DNA from: Dactylorhiza incarnata
Taxonomy: Eukaryota > Streptophyta > Magnoliopsida > Asparagales > Orchidaceae
DNA: 64,000 nt
Assembly (NCBI GenBank): GCA_033032865.1
Contig: JAWHQI010000028.1
Location: 11,799,001-11,863,000 of the forward strand
Direction of reading: 5' to 3'
In this document: in pieces, positions 34,117 through 44,056 of the stretch
How positions within the stretch are numbered: position 1 is the stretch's first letter
How the letters are laid out: every line of letters starts with the position of its first letter
The notes under the pieces: generated by a model
Told to the model about the DNA's origin: nothing
The model's database searches: none
The model's input: the letters and a program-made list of their open reading frames with translations, nothing else
Program-made: the position numbers and the translations under genes

Positions 34117-34313
34117 AACTCCCCCCTTTTGATATTATCAAATCCTCTTAGAATGAAATCATTTAAATATAAAACTTGTGTTTATAGTAAAGGATAGACA
34201 TGATAGTACGAATATGCTCCTCTATATAGATACTCCCCTTATATGAATGCTCCCCCTACATCACAACATCCTATGTATTTTACTCCCCTTATGTGTGAAT
34301 TTCCTTCAAAGTT
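34117..34313 (-). mobile_element. SIRE-C internal fragment with polypurine tract
   Basis: The minus strand reads AAAAGGGGGGAGTT next to the LTR, the SIRE-type polypurine tract. The following AT-rich sequence with several CTCCCCC words resembles the post-ORF region of such elements. It is split by Tat-B and resumes at 46948. Confidence 0.55.
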
Positions 34314-34318
34314 ATTCT

Positions 34319-35159
34319 TGTTGAGACCGATTTCTCGGTCTCTAGTGGAGCTCGGGGCCCTCACCGAAATGAGGGGCAACTGCACCAAAATGTTGAGACC
34401 GATTTCTCGGTCTCTAGTGGAGCTCGGGGCCCTCACCGAAATGAGGGGCAGCTAGCCCTTACCGGTCCCTCAGGAGAGGTAAGGCCGACGATTCGAGCAA
34501 AGAACAAAGACCCTAGTCTCAGCGAGGAGGTCCCTCCACTAACCCGGAAGATCGTTGAGCGCTTCCCCTCCCAAGCCAAAGCTAAGACTCGGGCACCTTG
34601 GAGAGCTAGGGAGCCCAAACCAAAGCGACCTAGGGAGAGAAAAGCTCAAAGATAATGAACCGCCTTCTTCCAAGGTGCCCATTAAGGTCTATTTATAGGT
34701 TTTGGTTTTGCGGTCTGCAGATAACAGGATTCCGTCTTCAGATTTGACTATCTGCACCCCGAGTGGGTCTGCTAACAGCCAAGTTCCGCTGTTTGGAGAG
34801 GCTAAGAGCAGACCACCGAGGGTAAAATGGTAAGTTGATCCTAACGACATATGGGTAAGGGGTTGCGAGAGCCCCACTGTTGGAGTTCTCGCCGGCCTTC
34901 TCGCAGATCTTGCCCGAGGAAGGAGCTCTCGCGAATACTGCCCGCGGCATCTCCTTCGGAGGGTCGTTTTGCGAGAACCCTGCTGAAGGAGCTCTCGCGA
35001 GGACGAGGGTCCGCTGACGAGGTTCTCGCGAGGACCGCGTTGGCCCATTTTGGTGGTCTGCCGAGGTCTCATTGGCTGGGGGTCGATCTCGGTGAGGCCC
35101 AGATCTCGTCACTCCCATCTCGCTCGATTTCCCTGCCTGGCGAATATCGGGGTTGTACA
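34319..35159 (-). repeat. Tat-B 3' LTR (841 bp, with 72-bp tandem duplication)
   Basis: Begins TGTTGAGACC and ends GGGTTGTACA. The first 72 bases are repeated directly at 34391. U3 (coding orientation from 35159 leftwards) carries CTCGCGAG sites at 34926-35033. The minus-strand TATA box CTATAAATAG is near 34690-34699. Confidence 0.95.
34885..35040. promoter_or_regulatory. Tat-B U3 CTCGCGAG cluster, possibly bidirectional
   Basis: Sites TCTCGCGAA (34927), TCTCGCGAG (34993, 35024) and related CTCGC words cluster here. They are about 190-340 bases upstream of the LTR TATA box on the minus strand and about 240-390 bases upstream of the antisense gene 1 TATA box on the plus strand. Confidence 0.55.
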
Positions 35160-35347
35160 CAATCCCCGCTCTTCGCGAAGACTAATGTCCTCGCGAAGAA
35201 TCGTCCAACCCCTGATATTCGACCGCCCCCAGATGACCTGTCAGGAATCTTTGGTGGGACCCACCATGCAGGTTATAAATATCGTCCCGAGCCCCCATTG
35301 GTGCGCGTTGTTTCTTTTCCATCCTTTCTTGTTCTAGCTGCCGGGAG
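35160..35347 (+). promoter_or_regulatory. Promoter of antisense gene 1
   Basis: Plus strand: CTTCGCGAAG (35171-35180), CCTCGCGAAG (35189-35198), a TATA box TTATAAATA (about 35273-35281), and the ATG at 35348. The same layout is conserved in the truncated Tat copy (7463-7591, minus strand). On the minus strand GAGCGGGGATTG next to the LTR would be the element's polypurine tract. Confidence 0.65.
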
Positions 35348-36517
35348 ATGCCGATTTCCGAAGAAGCAGAGGCTCGCCTGAGGGCGTTGAGAGCCGGCGG
35401 GCTACCTTCCACGACCAAGGTACCCGCCTGGATGAGCCGACCGCCTCCCGCCCGGTCGCCAAAAGTCAAGAAGGCGAAGGCGGTTCGCCTCTCTGGAGAC
35501 GACTCCGTGGCGCTGGACTCCTCCCCGGACGATCGCCGCCCCGAGAAGGTATGAGTTATTCGAATTCACGTCGGTAAATTGCTCTTCATTCATTTCTACT
35601 CGCAGGATACTTTGCCGAGCGAGATCGTTGAGGAACGTGCTGAGGGGTCTCGGAAAAGCCAGCAGGTGGACACGAACCTCGCTAGGAAAGACACCACCGG
35701 TACGATCTGGATCTCGCATATCGTAATATTTATGTCAACCATATATGATCTCCGTTACTCTTTTCTTACAGTCTCGCCCCTGAAGTCCCCGATCCGCCCG
35801 TCGTCGCGGCCTCCATCTCCGCCCCCTCCAGGTAGAATCGTTGATAAGCCCGGGTTCCAGCTCCTGACGAGCGAGGAGACCGGTGGCTCCGCCCCGCCGA
35901 AGATTCTCCCGACCAATAGCACGGCTTACCCTGCCGGCCTGGGCAAATCCCTCTACCCCCACTATGGCAATGTGTTCCAGGGCCGTCCTTCGACTTCTCG
36001 CCGCCCTCTCGGTAAGCGTTATGGCCTCGCCGAAACCCCGCGTGATCTCGCGCTCGTCATCTAATCATTCTAAAATCTTGCAGATAATGCCGAGAATCCA
36101 CCTACCGATTCCGAGCTGGGTGATGACGAGATGTCTCCCCTTCCTGACCAGGTGGAGGAATTCTTAGGGGATCCGCGCGATCCGGAAACGATGAAGCAGC
36201 GAGCCGCGGAACTCTTGAGGAAGCATGGGCGAATGCTGATTGACCTCAATATGCAGGCGAGGCGGGATAGGGAAGCCGCGGAGGATAGGCACGCGGTCCT
36301 GATGGAGGAGTGCGCGAGGCTCCGGCAAGCGAGACACCGCGATCAGGATGAGGTCGCCACGACGCCGGAGGTACACATAGCGAGGATGAGGGACTACGCC
36401 TACCTCACGGATCGGGAGGGTCGCCTGGCGGAGGAATATTATAATTCTAGGGCACCGCCGAGGTCAGGGTCGCGGGGTGGTGGCCGGTGGAAATGGCTCC
36501 CCCACGATTCTCGTTAG
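35348..36517 (+). CDS. Tat-B antisense accessory gene 1 (four exons, 322 residues)
   Basis: Exons 35348-35548, 35606-35699, 35772-36011 and 36084-36517 are joined by GT-AG introns of 57, 72 and 72 bases. Phases agree (0, 1, 1) and the spliced frame of 969 bases is open. The protein begins MPISEEAEARL, has a Pro/Ser-rich middle (exon 3), and ends with a charged helical region around FLGDP...ARRDREAAEDRHAVL that looks coiled-coil, then a Gly/Arg-rich tail. No catalytic motif is recognised. A homologue with the same start, promoter and last exon is at 6168-7392. Location antisense to gag-pol next to the 3' LTR recalls the extra ORFs known from Tat-type elements such as Grande. Function unknown. 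Confidence 0.8.
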
Positions 36518-36981
36518 ACATTTTTGTTGTGAACTCTTATTATTATTAATGGGTGTCGCTGTTTTAGACAATCTCGCCATGGCTCGCAACTCGCATATTT
36601 GCCACTTATATGTTGGCTTTATTTCTTCTGACAATTAACTATTACTAGCTTTTTATTATTTCTCGCTCGGTGCTAGCAAGTCTACATTTTCATATTATAC
36701 TGTGCTCGCGCGGACCCTTTGTTCTCGCCAAATATATCTCTCGAAAGCGTCGTTTGTACTAACCCCGCAGGTTTTTCTCGCCCGCGGACACGATGTGATG
36801 TTTTTGTTGATACTCGTGCTCGCTGACGCTTGGACTTCTTCCCGCCTTTTTGTTTTGGCTATAAATAGGCGGTCTTTGCTGAGCCAACCAACGCATTTAT
36901 TCTCGATCTTCTTCTTCTTCTGCTATAGAGCTCTCGCTCTTTCTCGTTCTCGCTTTCTTCCCCTTCTCGCAGATCTTCCAG
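36518..36981 (+). promoter_or_regulatory. Promoter and leader of antisense gene 2
   Basis: AT-rich 3' region of gene 1, then many CTCGC words, a TATA box CTATAAATA (36859-36867) and a C/T-rich leader before the ATG at 36982. CCCGCC...CTATAAATAG and the MGGD start are conserved at 5647-5790 on the minus strand. Confidence 0.6.
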
Positions 36982-38941
36982 ATGGGCGGCGACACGGAGT
37001 CAGAGGGCCGGCGAAGGGTTGCGAAAGCCTTCGCCGAGCATAGCTTCTTCACTTGCAATCTGACCGACGAAGAGTACTTTAGCGCGATCGCCGATTTCGT
37101 TCTCCCCCCGTTCGAGGCACGCCGCCCTAGCGAGGACGACGTGATCAACGACCCGTTGGTCGACGAGTTGGCCATCCCTATCGCCCACTTTTCGGTTGGT
37201 TTGCGCCTTCCTTTGTGGCCAGAAGTTCGCCAGGTAACAATCGTTCTCGCTTACTTTCTGTTTATTTTGCCACTCGAGTCTCGCTCGCCACACGGATTGA
37301 TCCTGTTCTCGCTGCCTGTTAGGTGCTCAAGCATTATGGTGTGGTTCCCGGCCAGCTCACACCCAATGCCGTGGCGGTGATCATCGCCTTCGCCTGCTAC
37401 CTCCGCGAGGAGCGAATAGAGTTCAGCCTTCCTGTCTTCCGGAAGCTGTTCTCCTTCCGCGCCTACAAAGATAGGACAGCCTATTTCGTGGGCACAGGCC
37501 TGAAAGTGGTTGAGACCGTCAACAAGGCCCACTTCTGGGCCCAAAAGTTTGTCGTCGTCAAGGGGAATTTCGGCAACATTCCCTTCTCGCCGATTCAACA
37601 TAGCGAGACCACCTACCGACCCACCGCCCTCGGCGGTCATGACGCCCTCCTCCATCAGTTCTTCGGCAAGAAGAACTTCGAAGTCGTCTACCTCCGCCGC
37701 AACCTAGACAAGCTGCCTCCAGTCCTCGCCGGAGAAGGTAAAGATCTCTGTCTAATATATATATCTCAATTCGCATGCCTATCACTCTTATCCATGACTT
37801 TTTGTTTTTAGGCGAGCGGGACGTTCCCCTCCATCCCCCTTACGCGAGCAACCGGAAGACCGACGCAACAATGGCCCTAGACACTATGGGGGCGGAAGCT
37901 TGCCGAGGCGATGTCACCCCGGGCGAGCCATCCTCTCGCAAGAGATCGGGAGCTTCCGGCAGTCATGCCGCCCCTCCGAAATCTCCGCCAAAAAAGAAAA
38001 GCAAGAAAAGCGCGGCCTCGCTCGCTTCGTCAAAAGGCAAGGAACCTCGCGAGGCTACCTTCGACGAGTTTGACCTTACCGGCCTTTCGGCGGGCGAGGA
38101 TGAAGATCCTGGCCAGGAGGCGGTCAGGGCCTCGGTCCTCCCCATCCTGGTGAACCATTATAACTTCGGGCTCGGCCAGAGGCGTCGGGACGAGACTGGC
38201 AAGCCCCTTGTCACCTGGAAGCCAGAGACCAACAGGGTGGACATCTCTTCTATCCTCCCCTCCTGGGTGGAGAAGGAGGCCGTTAGTGGTCACGCTTTCG
38301 ACTTTTCGTTCGCGCTTTATGGTCGCGAAGATGCAGGGTCTTACAAGGATGAGACCGCGAGGACCCTTGCTTATGAGAGCGCGAGGTCCCAGCTGCATTC
38401 TGCCGAGCTCGCCCATATGACGGGGAGGCGTTGCTTGCAGCTGGAGCTTCAGAATGTGGAGCTCGCGAGGGCCTACCAGGGAGTTCTCGCCGAGAGCACG
38501 CAGCTGAAAGAGAAGCTGCTCGCCGCGGAGGCAAGGGTGGTGAGTCATCTAGACTTCCAACTTCCTCTTTTCCCCCAACCCCTTCATCTCTCTAACCTGA
38601 CTTGCTCGCAGGATGTCGAGGTCGCCGGGAGGGCCAACGCTCGCATCAAGGACTTGGAGAGCGAGGTGGCCGGGCTGAAGGCCCTAAATAGCGACCTCAC
38701 TCGCGCCGTGGTTCCCCCTTCGCCTCGCCGTTTAAAAGAAGACCGGCGGGCGCAAGACAAAGAAATTCGTGTGGGGTCGATAGAGTCGGCTCGCTACATT
38801 TTCTCGGTGGCGAAGGCGATCGGCCTTTTGGCGGATAATGCGGCTGACATGACTCTGGAAGACATTGTTCCAGAGCTCTTCCTCCCTCTCCCGCCAGTGA
38901 AGGACAGTGATGACGAAGAAGGATCTACGGGCGATTCCTGA
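36982..38941 (+). CDS. Tat-B antisense accessory gene 2 (four exons, 574 residues; gypsy-type transposon domain)
   Basis: Exons 36982-37233, 37323-37737, 37812-38539 and 38612-38941 have GT-AG introns of 89, 74 and 72 bases and compatible phases; the spliced 1725 bases are open. The N-terminal third (VGLRLPLWPEVRQ, LKHYGVVPGQLTPNAV, FRKLFSFR) matches the plant domain named putative gypsy type transposon (Pfam PF04195, Transposase_28) as I remember it. Then come a Lys-rich, nuclear-signal-like stretch (PPKKKSKKS), an acidic segment, a long coiled-coil (ARSQLHSAELAHM...LKEKLLAAEARV; continues in exon 4) and an acidic C-terminus. It looks like a structural or nucleic-acid-associated protein rather than an enzyme. 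The last intron is a multiple of three, so retention also keeps the frame open. Confidence 0.8.
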
Positions 38942-39440
38942 AGCTCGCCGCCCTTCCCCCTTTTGTGTTGTAACTTGTATTATAATTTTTGATCGGCGAG
39001 ATTGCCGAAGATTGTAACTGAATTATGAAGTATAGAATGCAGATTTTGTTTTGTTCACTGCGCTCTCCTTTTCTCGTTTTGTTATTTTCACTTGTCGATC
39101 GTCTCGCCCTTGCTCATTTCGTGATTCGCTTTCGCAGAGGTCATTCTCGCGCCGCACGTTATTGGATAGGTGCGTGCAGGATGCTTCGGCTGCTCGGGTC
39201 TTCCGCCGTTTTCCTTAGGCTTGTTACGCCTTTAGCTACGCGTATTTTCTTTAGGTTTCGTAGGGTATTTTTCCTCTTGGCGAGAGCTCGCCTCTTACCC
39301 AGTGCAGGCAACCTTTCTACCGAGGACTGGATATTTGGGATCGTATGAGATCGATCCTCGCCACTTGCGTAGTGTCGCACGTGACCTCTCTTAGCCGAGC
39401 GAGCAGGCCCGACGAGCGAGAGGGAGTTTGTTAGCATAGG
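38942..39440 (+). other. 3' region of antisense gene 2 up to the satellite
   Basis: Noncoding: a T-rich stretch suitable as a 3' UTR (38960-39060), then GC-richer sequence with CTCGCC words. No gene is supported. Confidence 0.5.
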
Positions 39441-40335
39441 ACTTGTCATCCTACTATTTTCTCTAGAGACCGTCCTGAACCACCCGTCTAATGGGAGCCC
39501 GGGAGCGGAATCGATCTAGGGCATTCCAGCATCAATACTTGTCACTTTGCCAGCCTCTCCAGAGATCAACCTGAACCCCCCGTCTAGTGAGAGCCCGGGA
39601 GCGGAATCAATCTGGGGCATTCCAGCACCAAAACTTATCACCTTGCCAGCCTCTCCAGAGATCAACCTGAACCCCCTGTCTAGTGAGAGCCCAGGAGCGG
39701 AATCGATCTGGGGCATTCCAGCACCAATACTTGTCACCTTGCCAGCCTCTCCAGAGATCAACCTGAACCCCCCGTCTAGTGAGAGCCCGGGAGCGGAATC
39801 GATCTGGGGCATTCCAGCACCATTACTTGTCACCTTGCCAGCCTCTCCAGAGATCAACCTGAACCCCCCGTCTAGTGAGAGCCCAGGAGCGGAATCGATC
39901 TGGGGCATTCCAGCACCATTATTTGTCACCTTGCCAGCCCCTCCAGAGATCAACCTGAACTCCCCGTCTAGTGAGAGCCCGGGAGCGGAATCGGTCTGGG
40001 GCATTCCAGCACCAACACTTGTCACCTTGCCAGTCTCTCCAGAGATCAACCTGAACCCCCCGTCTAGTGAGAGCCCGGGAGCGGAATCGATCTGGGGCAT
40101 TCCAGCACCATTACTTGTCACCTTGCCAGCCTCTCCAGAGATCAACCTGAACCCCCCGTCTAGTGAGAGCCCGGGAGCGGAATCGATCTGGGGCATTCCA
40201 GCACCATTATTTGTCACCTTGCTAGCCCCTCCAGAGATCAACCTGAACCCCCCGTCTAGTGAGAGCCCAGGAGCAGAATCGATCTGGGGCATTCCAGCAC
40301 CAACTTTTGTTACCTCGACACAGCAGCAGTTAAAA
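39440..40335. repeat. 96-bp satellite array in the Tat-B 3' region
   Basis: About nine tandem units of 96 bases with words CCTCTCCAGAGATCAACCTG, GTCTAGTGAGAGCCCGGGAG and CGATCTGGGGCATTCCAGCA. Open in both directions (32-residue periods), but not a gene. It begins directly downstream of pol, where Ogre/Tat elements are known to carry hypervariable tandem repeats. Confidence 0.95.
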
Positions 40336-40384
40336 GCATAGCAAATGAAAGTAAGACATTGATTTAAACAACATAATAAAGCTT

Positions 40385-40461
40385 TCAAGGGTAGAATCGT
40401 TTCAAATCATCCCCACTCCGAGCTCGGTCGAGAGGTACCCCTTCCACATCCTGGAGGTGAT

Positions 40462-40497
<36 letters not shown>

Positions 40498-41733
40498 ACT
40501 TGAGCACCTCGCTTACGATATATGGGCCCTCCCAGTTGGGGTTAAGCTTACCCACCGCGGCCCCTCTGCCAGCCGCATCGACCTTCTTCAGGACTAGGTC
40601 CCCTTTCTGGAAGTGCTTGATTCAGATGTGTTTGTCAAAATATCGAGCCATCCGCCGTTTGACCTCTTCCTGTCTGATGGTAGCCAAGTCTCGGAGTTCT
40701 TCCACCAAGTCCAAGGACAGCCTCTGCTCTGCATTGTTACCTTCCAGCCACTCTTCATCCCCCTCGCTCGCGGCGATCACCCGGGGGGTCTTCACCTCAA
40801 ACTCTATGGGGGAACGGCCTCGGACCCGTGAGAGAGCTTGAATGGAGTCTCCCCGGTGGCGGTATTCGGAGTAGTCCGCATGGACCAGAGGACGGAGGGT
40901 AGTTGTTCCACCCAACTTCCTCGTAGGTTTTCCACTTTCTTTTTTAGCAGGTTGACGATTATCTTGTTCGCCGCTTCCACTTGCCCATTGCTCCTCGGGT
41001 GGTGGACTGAAGCGAACCTGAGGTCGATGCCGAGCTGAGTGCAAAAGCCGACAAACTCTTCACTCGCAAACTGCGGCCCATTGTCCATCACTATAGCTAG
41101 AGGGAGTCCATGCCTGCAAATTATTTCTCCCCACACAAAATTCCTTACAACCTGAGAGGTTACCTTACCAAGTGCTTTCGCCTCTACCCACTTGGAGAAG
41201 TAGTCGATCATGACCAGCAGGAACTTCCTCTGGCCGCTGGCTTGGGGAAAGGGGCCGACCAGGTCCAACCCCCATATGGCGAAGGGCCAGGGGGCCGTGA
41301 TGGTCTGGAGCCTTTGAGAGGGGAGGAGTTGGAGCGGAGCGTAGAGTTGGCACTTCTGACACTTTCTTGCGAACTCTGCCGCATCCCTGCTGAGAGTGGG
41401 CCAGAAGTAGCCTTGCCTCAACACCCTCCCTTCTAGGGTCCGACTCCCGGAGTGACTGCCGCACTCCCCGGAGTGGATTTCTTCCAGCACTCTCAGGACC
41501 TCCTCCTCGGAGACACAACGGGCCAGGAGTCCCGAGAGAGTCTTTCTATATAGCCCCCCTGCATGCCAAGAGTAATAGGCGGACTTATACCTGAAGCGTC
41601 TCTTGTCCACATCCTCTCCAGGGAACTGCCCGGAGGATAGGAAGGTGATGAACGGATCCATCCATGAGGCTTGTTGATCCACTTCCATCAATTCTCCTTC
41701 CTCGATGGAGGGCTGGAAGAGTTCCGAAGTCGT
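40385..41733 (-). pseudogene. Tat-B integrase, frameshifted
   Basis: On the minus strand: zinc-binding HSGECGSH...CQKCQ, catalytic D in WGLDLVGPF, D in VMDNGPQF and E in GQVEAANK, then the C-terminal domain. The frame shifts near 40820 (GSEAV then a stop; the other frame continues SPIEFEVKTPRV to FDKHI), a TGA follows near 40622, and the family-typical tail (KGDLVLKK, NPNWEGPY, and DDLKRFYP before the stop at 40385) continues in pieces across a 34-base C run at 40463-40496. Confidence 0.88.
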
Positions 41734-41753
41734 CCCCCCCCCCCCCCCCCCCC

Positions 41754-42463
41754 GCTCGGGGACCGAACTTGGCTAGGAGGTCCGCCTGGGTGCTCTCCTC
41801 CCTCGGCACGTGCTTGATCGAGAAGGTGTGGAACTGCCCGATGACCCCCTTAACCTTTTCCAGGTATAGTAGGAGGGTTGGATCCTTTGCTTCAAACTCT
41901 CCTTTGATCTGGCATGCGACCACCATGGAGTCCGTGGAGACCTCCACGTCCTGCACACCCAGTTCCCGGGCCAGCCGAAGGCCCGCTATCACTGCTTCGT
42001 ACTCAGCCTGGTTGTTGGTGATTGGGAAACGGATGTTTAAGGCTTGTTCAATCCGAGTCCCCTGAGGACTCACCAGGACTATTCCCCCTCCATAGGAGTA
42101 TTTTCCCGACGCTCCGTCCACCAACATCTTCCATGCTTCTGGTGGAGGTGGCTCGTGCTCCCCCACTTCGGCCGCGTAGTCGGCCATGAAGTCTGCCACC
42201 GCTTGAGCCCTGATTGATGTCCTGGGTACGAACGTGATATTGAATTCGCTTAACTCCACGGACCACTTCGCCAACCTTCCTGAGTGCTCCACCCCTTCCA
42301 TGATTTTGCAGAGCGGATGGTCCGTCACTACTTTAATTGAATGGGCTTGAAAGTAAGGCCGGAGCCTCCGGGCCGACACCACCAATGCGAAGGCTAACTT
42401 TTCTAGGATCGGGTACCGGAGTTCCGCCTTCTTCAGCACTCGGCTGACGTAGTAGATTGGGAA
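41754..42463 (-). pseudogene. Tat-B RNase H plus second archaeal-type RNase H
   Basis: The first RNase H (YYVSRVLKKAELRYPILEKLA, VVTDHPL, LAKWSVELSEFNI) follows the TAG at 42464-42466. A second RNase H starts near 42130, with D in MLVDGASG, E in NNQAEYEA, D in VSTDSMVV and a final D in TQADLLAKFG. This dual arrangement is characteristic of the Tat lineage. The frame is lost at a 20-base C run (41734-41753), after which integrase is in another frame. Confidence 0.88.
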
Positions 42464-44056
42464 CTATTTCTTCCCCTCCTCCCGGACCAGCAGGGAACTT
42501 ACTGCTTCGGATCCTACCCCTAGGTATAGAGATAGGTCTTCCCCTGGCCTCGGTCCCTGGAGCAGAGGGGTTTGGGTGAGCTGTTCTTTCAGAGCTTGGA
42601 AGGCCTTCTCGCATTCCGGGGTCCATTCAAACTTCTTGTTTCCCCGCAGTACTTTGAAAAAAGGTGCACATTTTTCTCCCGCCTTGGAGAGGAATCTGCT
42701 GAGCCCAGCCAATTTCCCTGTGAGGCTTTGAACCTCCTTCGGATTTCTTGGCGACCCCAGCTCCATCACCGCTTTAACTTTGTCGGGGTTGGGTTCCACT
42801 CCTGCGGGGGTGAGCAAATGGCCCAGGAACTTCCCTCGGCTCGCCCCGAAGACACATTTCAGGGTATTGAGCTTCATCTTGTACCGCCGCAGGGTCCCAA
42901 ATGTCTCTTCGAGGTCTCGGAGGTGGGTCTCGAGGTCTCGGCTCTTAACCATGAGGTCGTCGACATAGACTTCTAAATTTCTTCCTTTCTGCTCGTGGAA
43001 GACCCTATCCATCATCCTTTGGTACGTAGCCCCTGCGTTCTTGAGCCCGAAGGGCATCATCTTATAGCAATAACATCCATCCCCCGTGATGAAGGAAACA
43101 TCCTTGATGTCCGGGGGATGCATGCGGATTTGATGGTAACCTGAAAAAGCATCTAAGAAAGACATTACAGAAAAACCAACAGCTGAATCAACCAGCACGT
43201 CGATTCTGGGCAGGGGGTAGCAATCTTTCGGGCATGATTTATTAAGAAGCGAGAAGTCGATACACATACGCCACTTACCTCCTCCCTTCTTTACCATAAC
43301 GACGTTGGAGACCCAGCCTGGATACTGGATCTCCGATACAAACCCGGCCTGCAGGAGTTTGCCCACCTCCTCGCGGATGGGCCCTTCTAGCTTGTCCGCG
43401 ACGGCTCTCCTCTTCTGACGGATGGGGCGGGCACCGGGGTCGAGGTTGAGGCGATGGCATGCCACATCCGCGTCGATCCCGGGCATTTCTGCGGCGCTCC
43501 AAGCGAAGACGTCCACGTTCTTCTGTACGCAAGCCAGAATCTCCGCTTGATCTCCTAGGCTGAGTTCTCCGCTGACCCGGACTTTTTCCACCACCCCCAG
43601 CCGGGTGGTGACCTCGAGCTCCACGACCTCGTCCACAGCCTCCAACCGGGACTGCTCTCCCCAAGACCTTTCCTCTTTGGCACAAGCGGGAGCTTGGGTC
43701 TCTTCCTCGACTTCCTTCCCTACCACCATCAGCTCTTCCGCCCTTCCCTCCTGGGCCTTCTCCTCTTCTTCCTTTCCCTCCGCCCGGGGTACCTCATCTA
43801 CCCCTTCCTGGGCATGAACTTCATCTCCTTCCTTCTCTTCGGCTACCTCCAAACCTCCGGCTTCGGCCACCTCCTCCATCACCTTATCCCACTCCTCAGC
43901 TTCTCCCATCCAGGAGATGGTGTTGACAGCCGTCACGTAGCACTGTCTTGCCACCTTGGGATCCCCCCTGATCCGCACCTGGACCCCTCCGTCGTTGAAC
44001 TTGAGGCACTGATGAAAAGTGGAAGGGACGCAGCGGAACGCGCTGATGAGTGGCCG
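42464..44056 (-). pseudogene. Tat-B reverse transcriptase
   Basis: In frame with gag-protease but separated by a TGA (44059-44057), apparently GGA to TGA in the conserved LGRPLI motif. The region starts with a long acidic linker, followed by VQKNVDVFAWSAAEMPGI, IDFSLLNKSCPKDCYPLPRID, FLDAFSGYHQI, KMMPFGLKNAGATYQRMMD and the active site VYVDDLMVKS. It ends at TAG (42466-42464), probably from CAG. Confidence 0.92.

Noticed and set aside
39516..40388. ORFs of 264 and 290 residues with 32-residue repeats
   Set aside because: They are translations of the 96-base satellite in both directions, with no domain.
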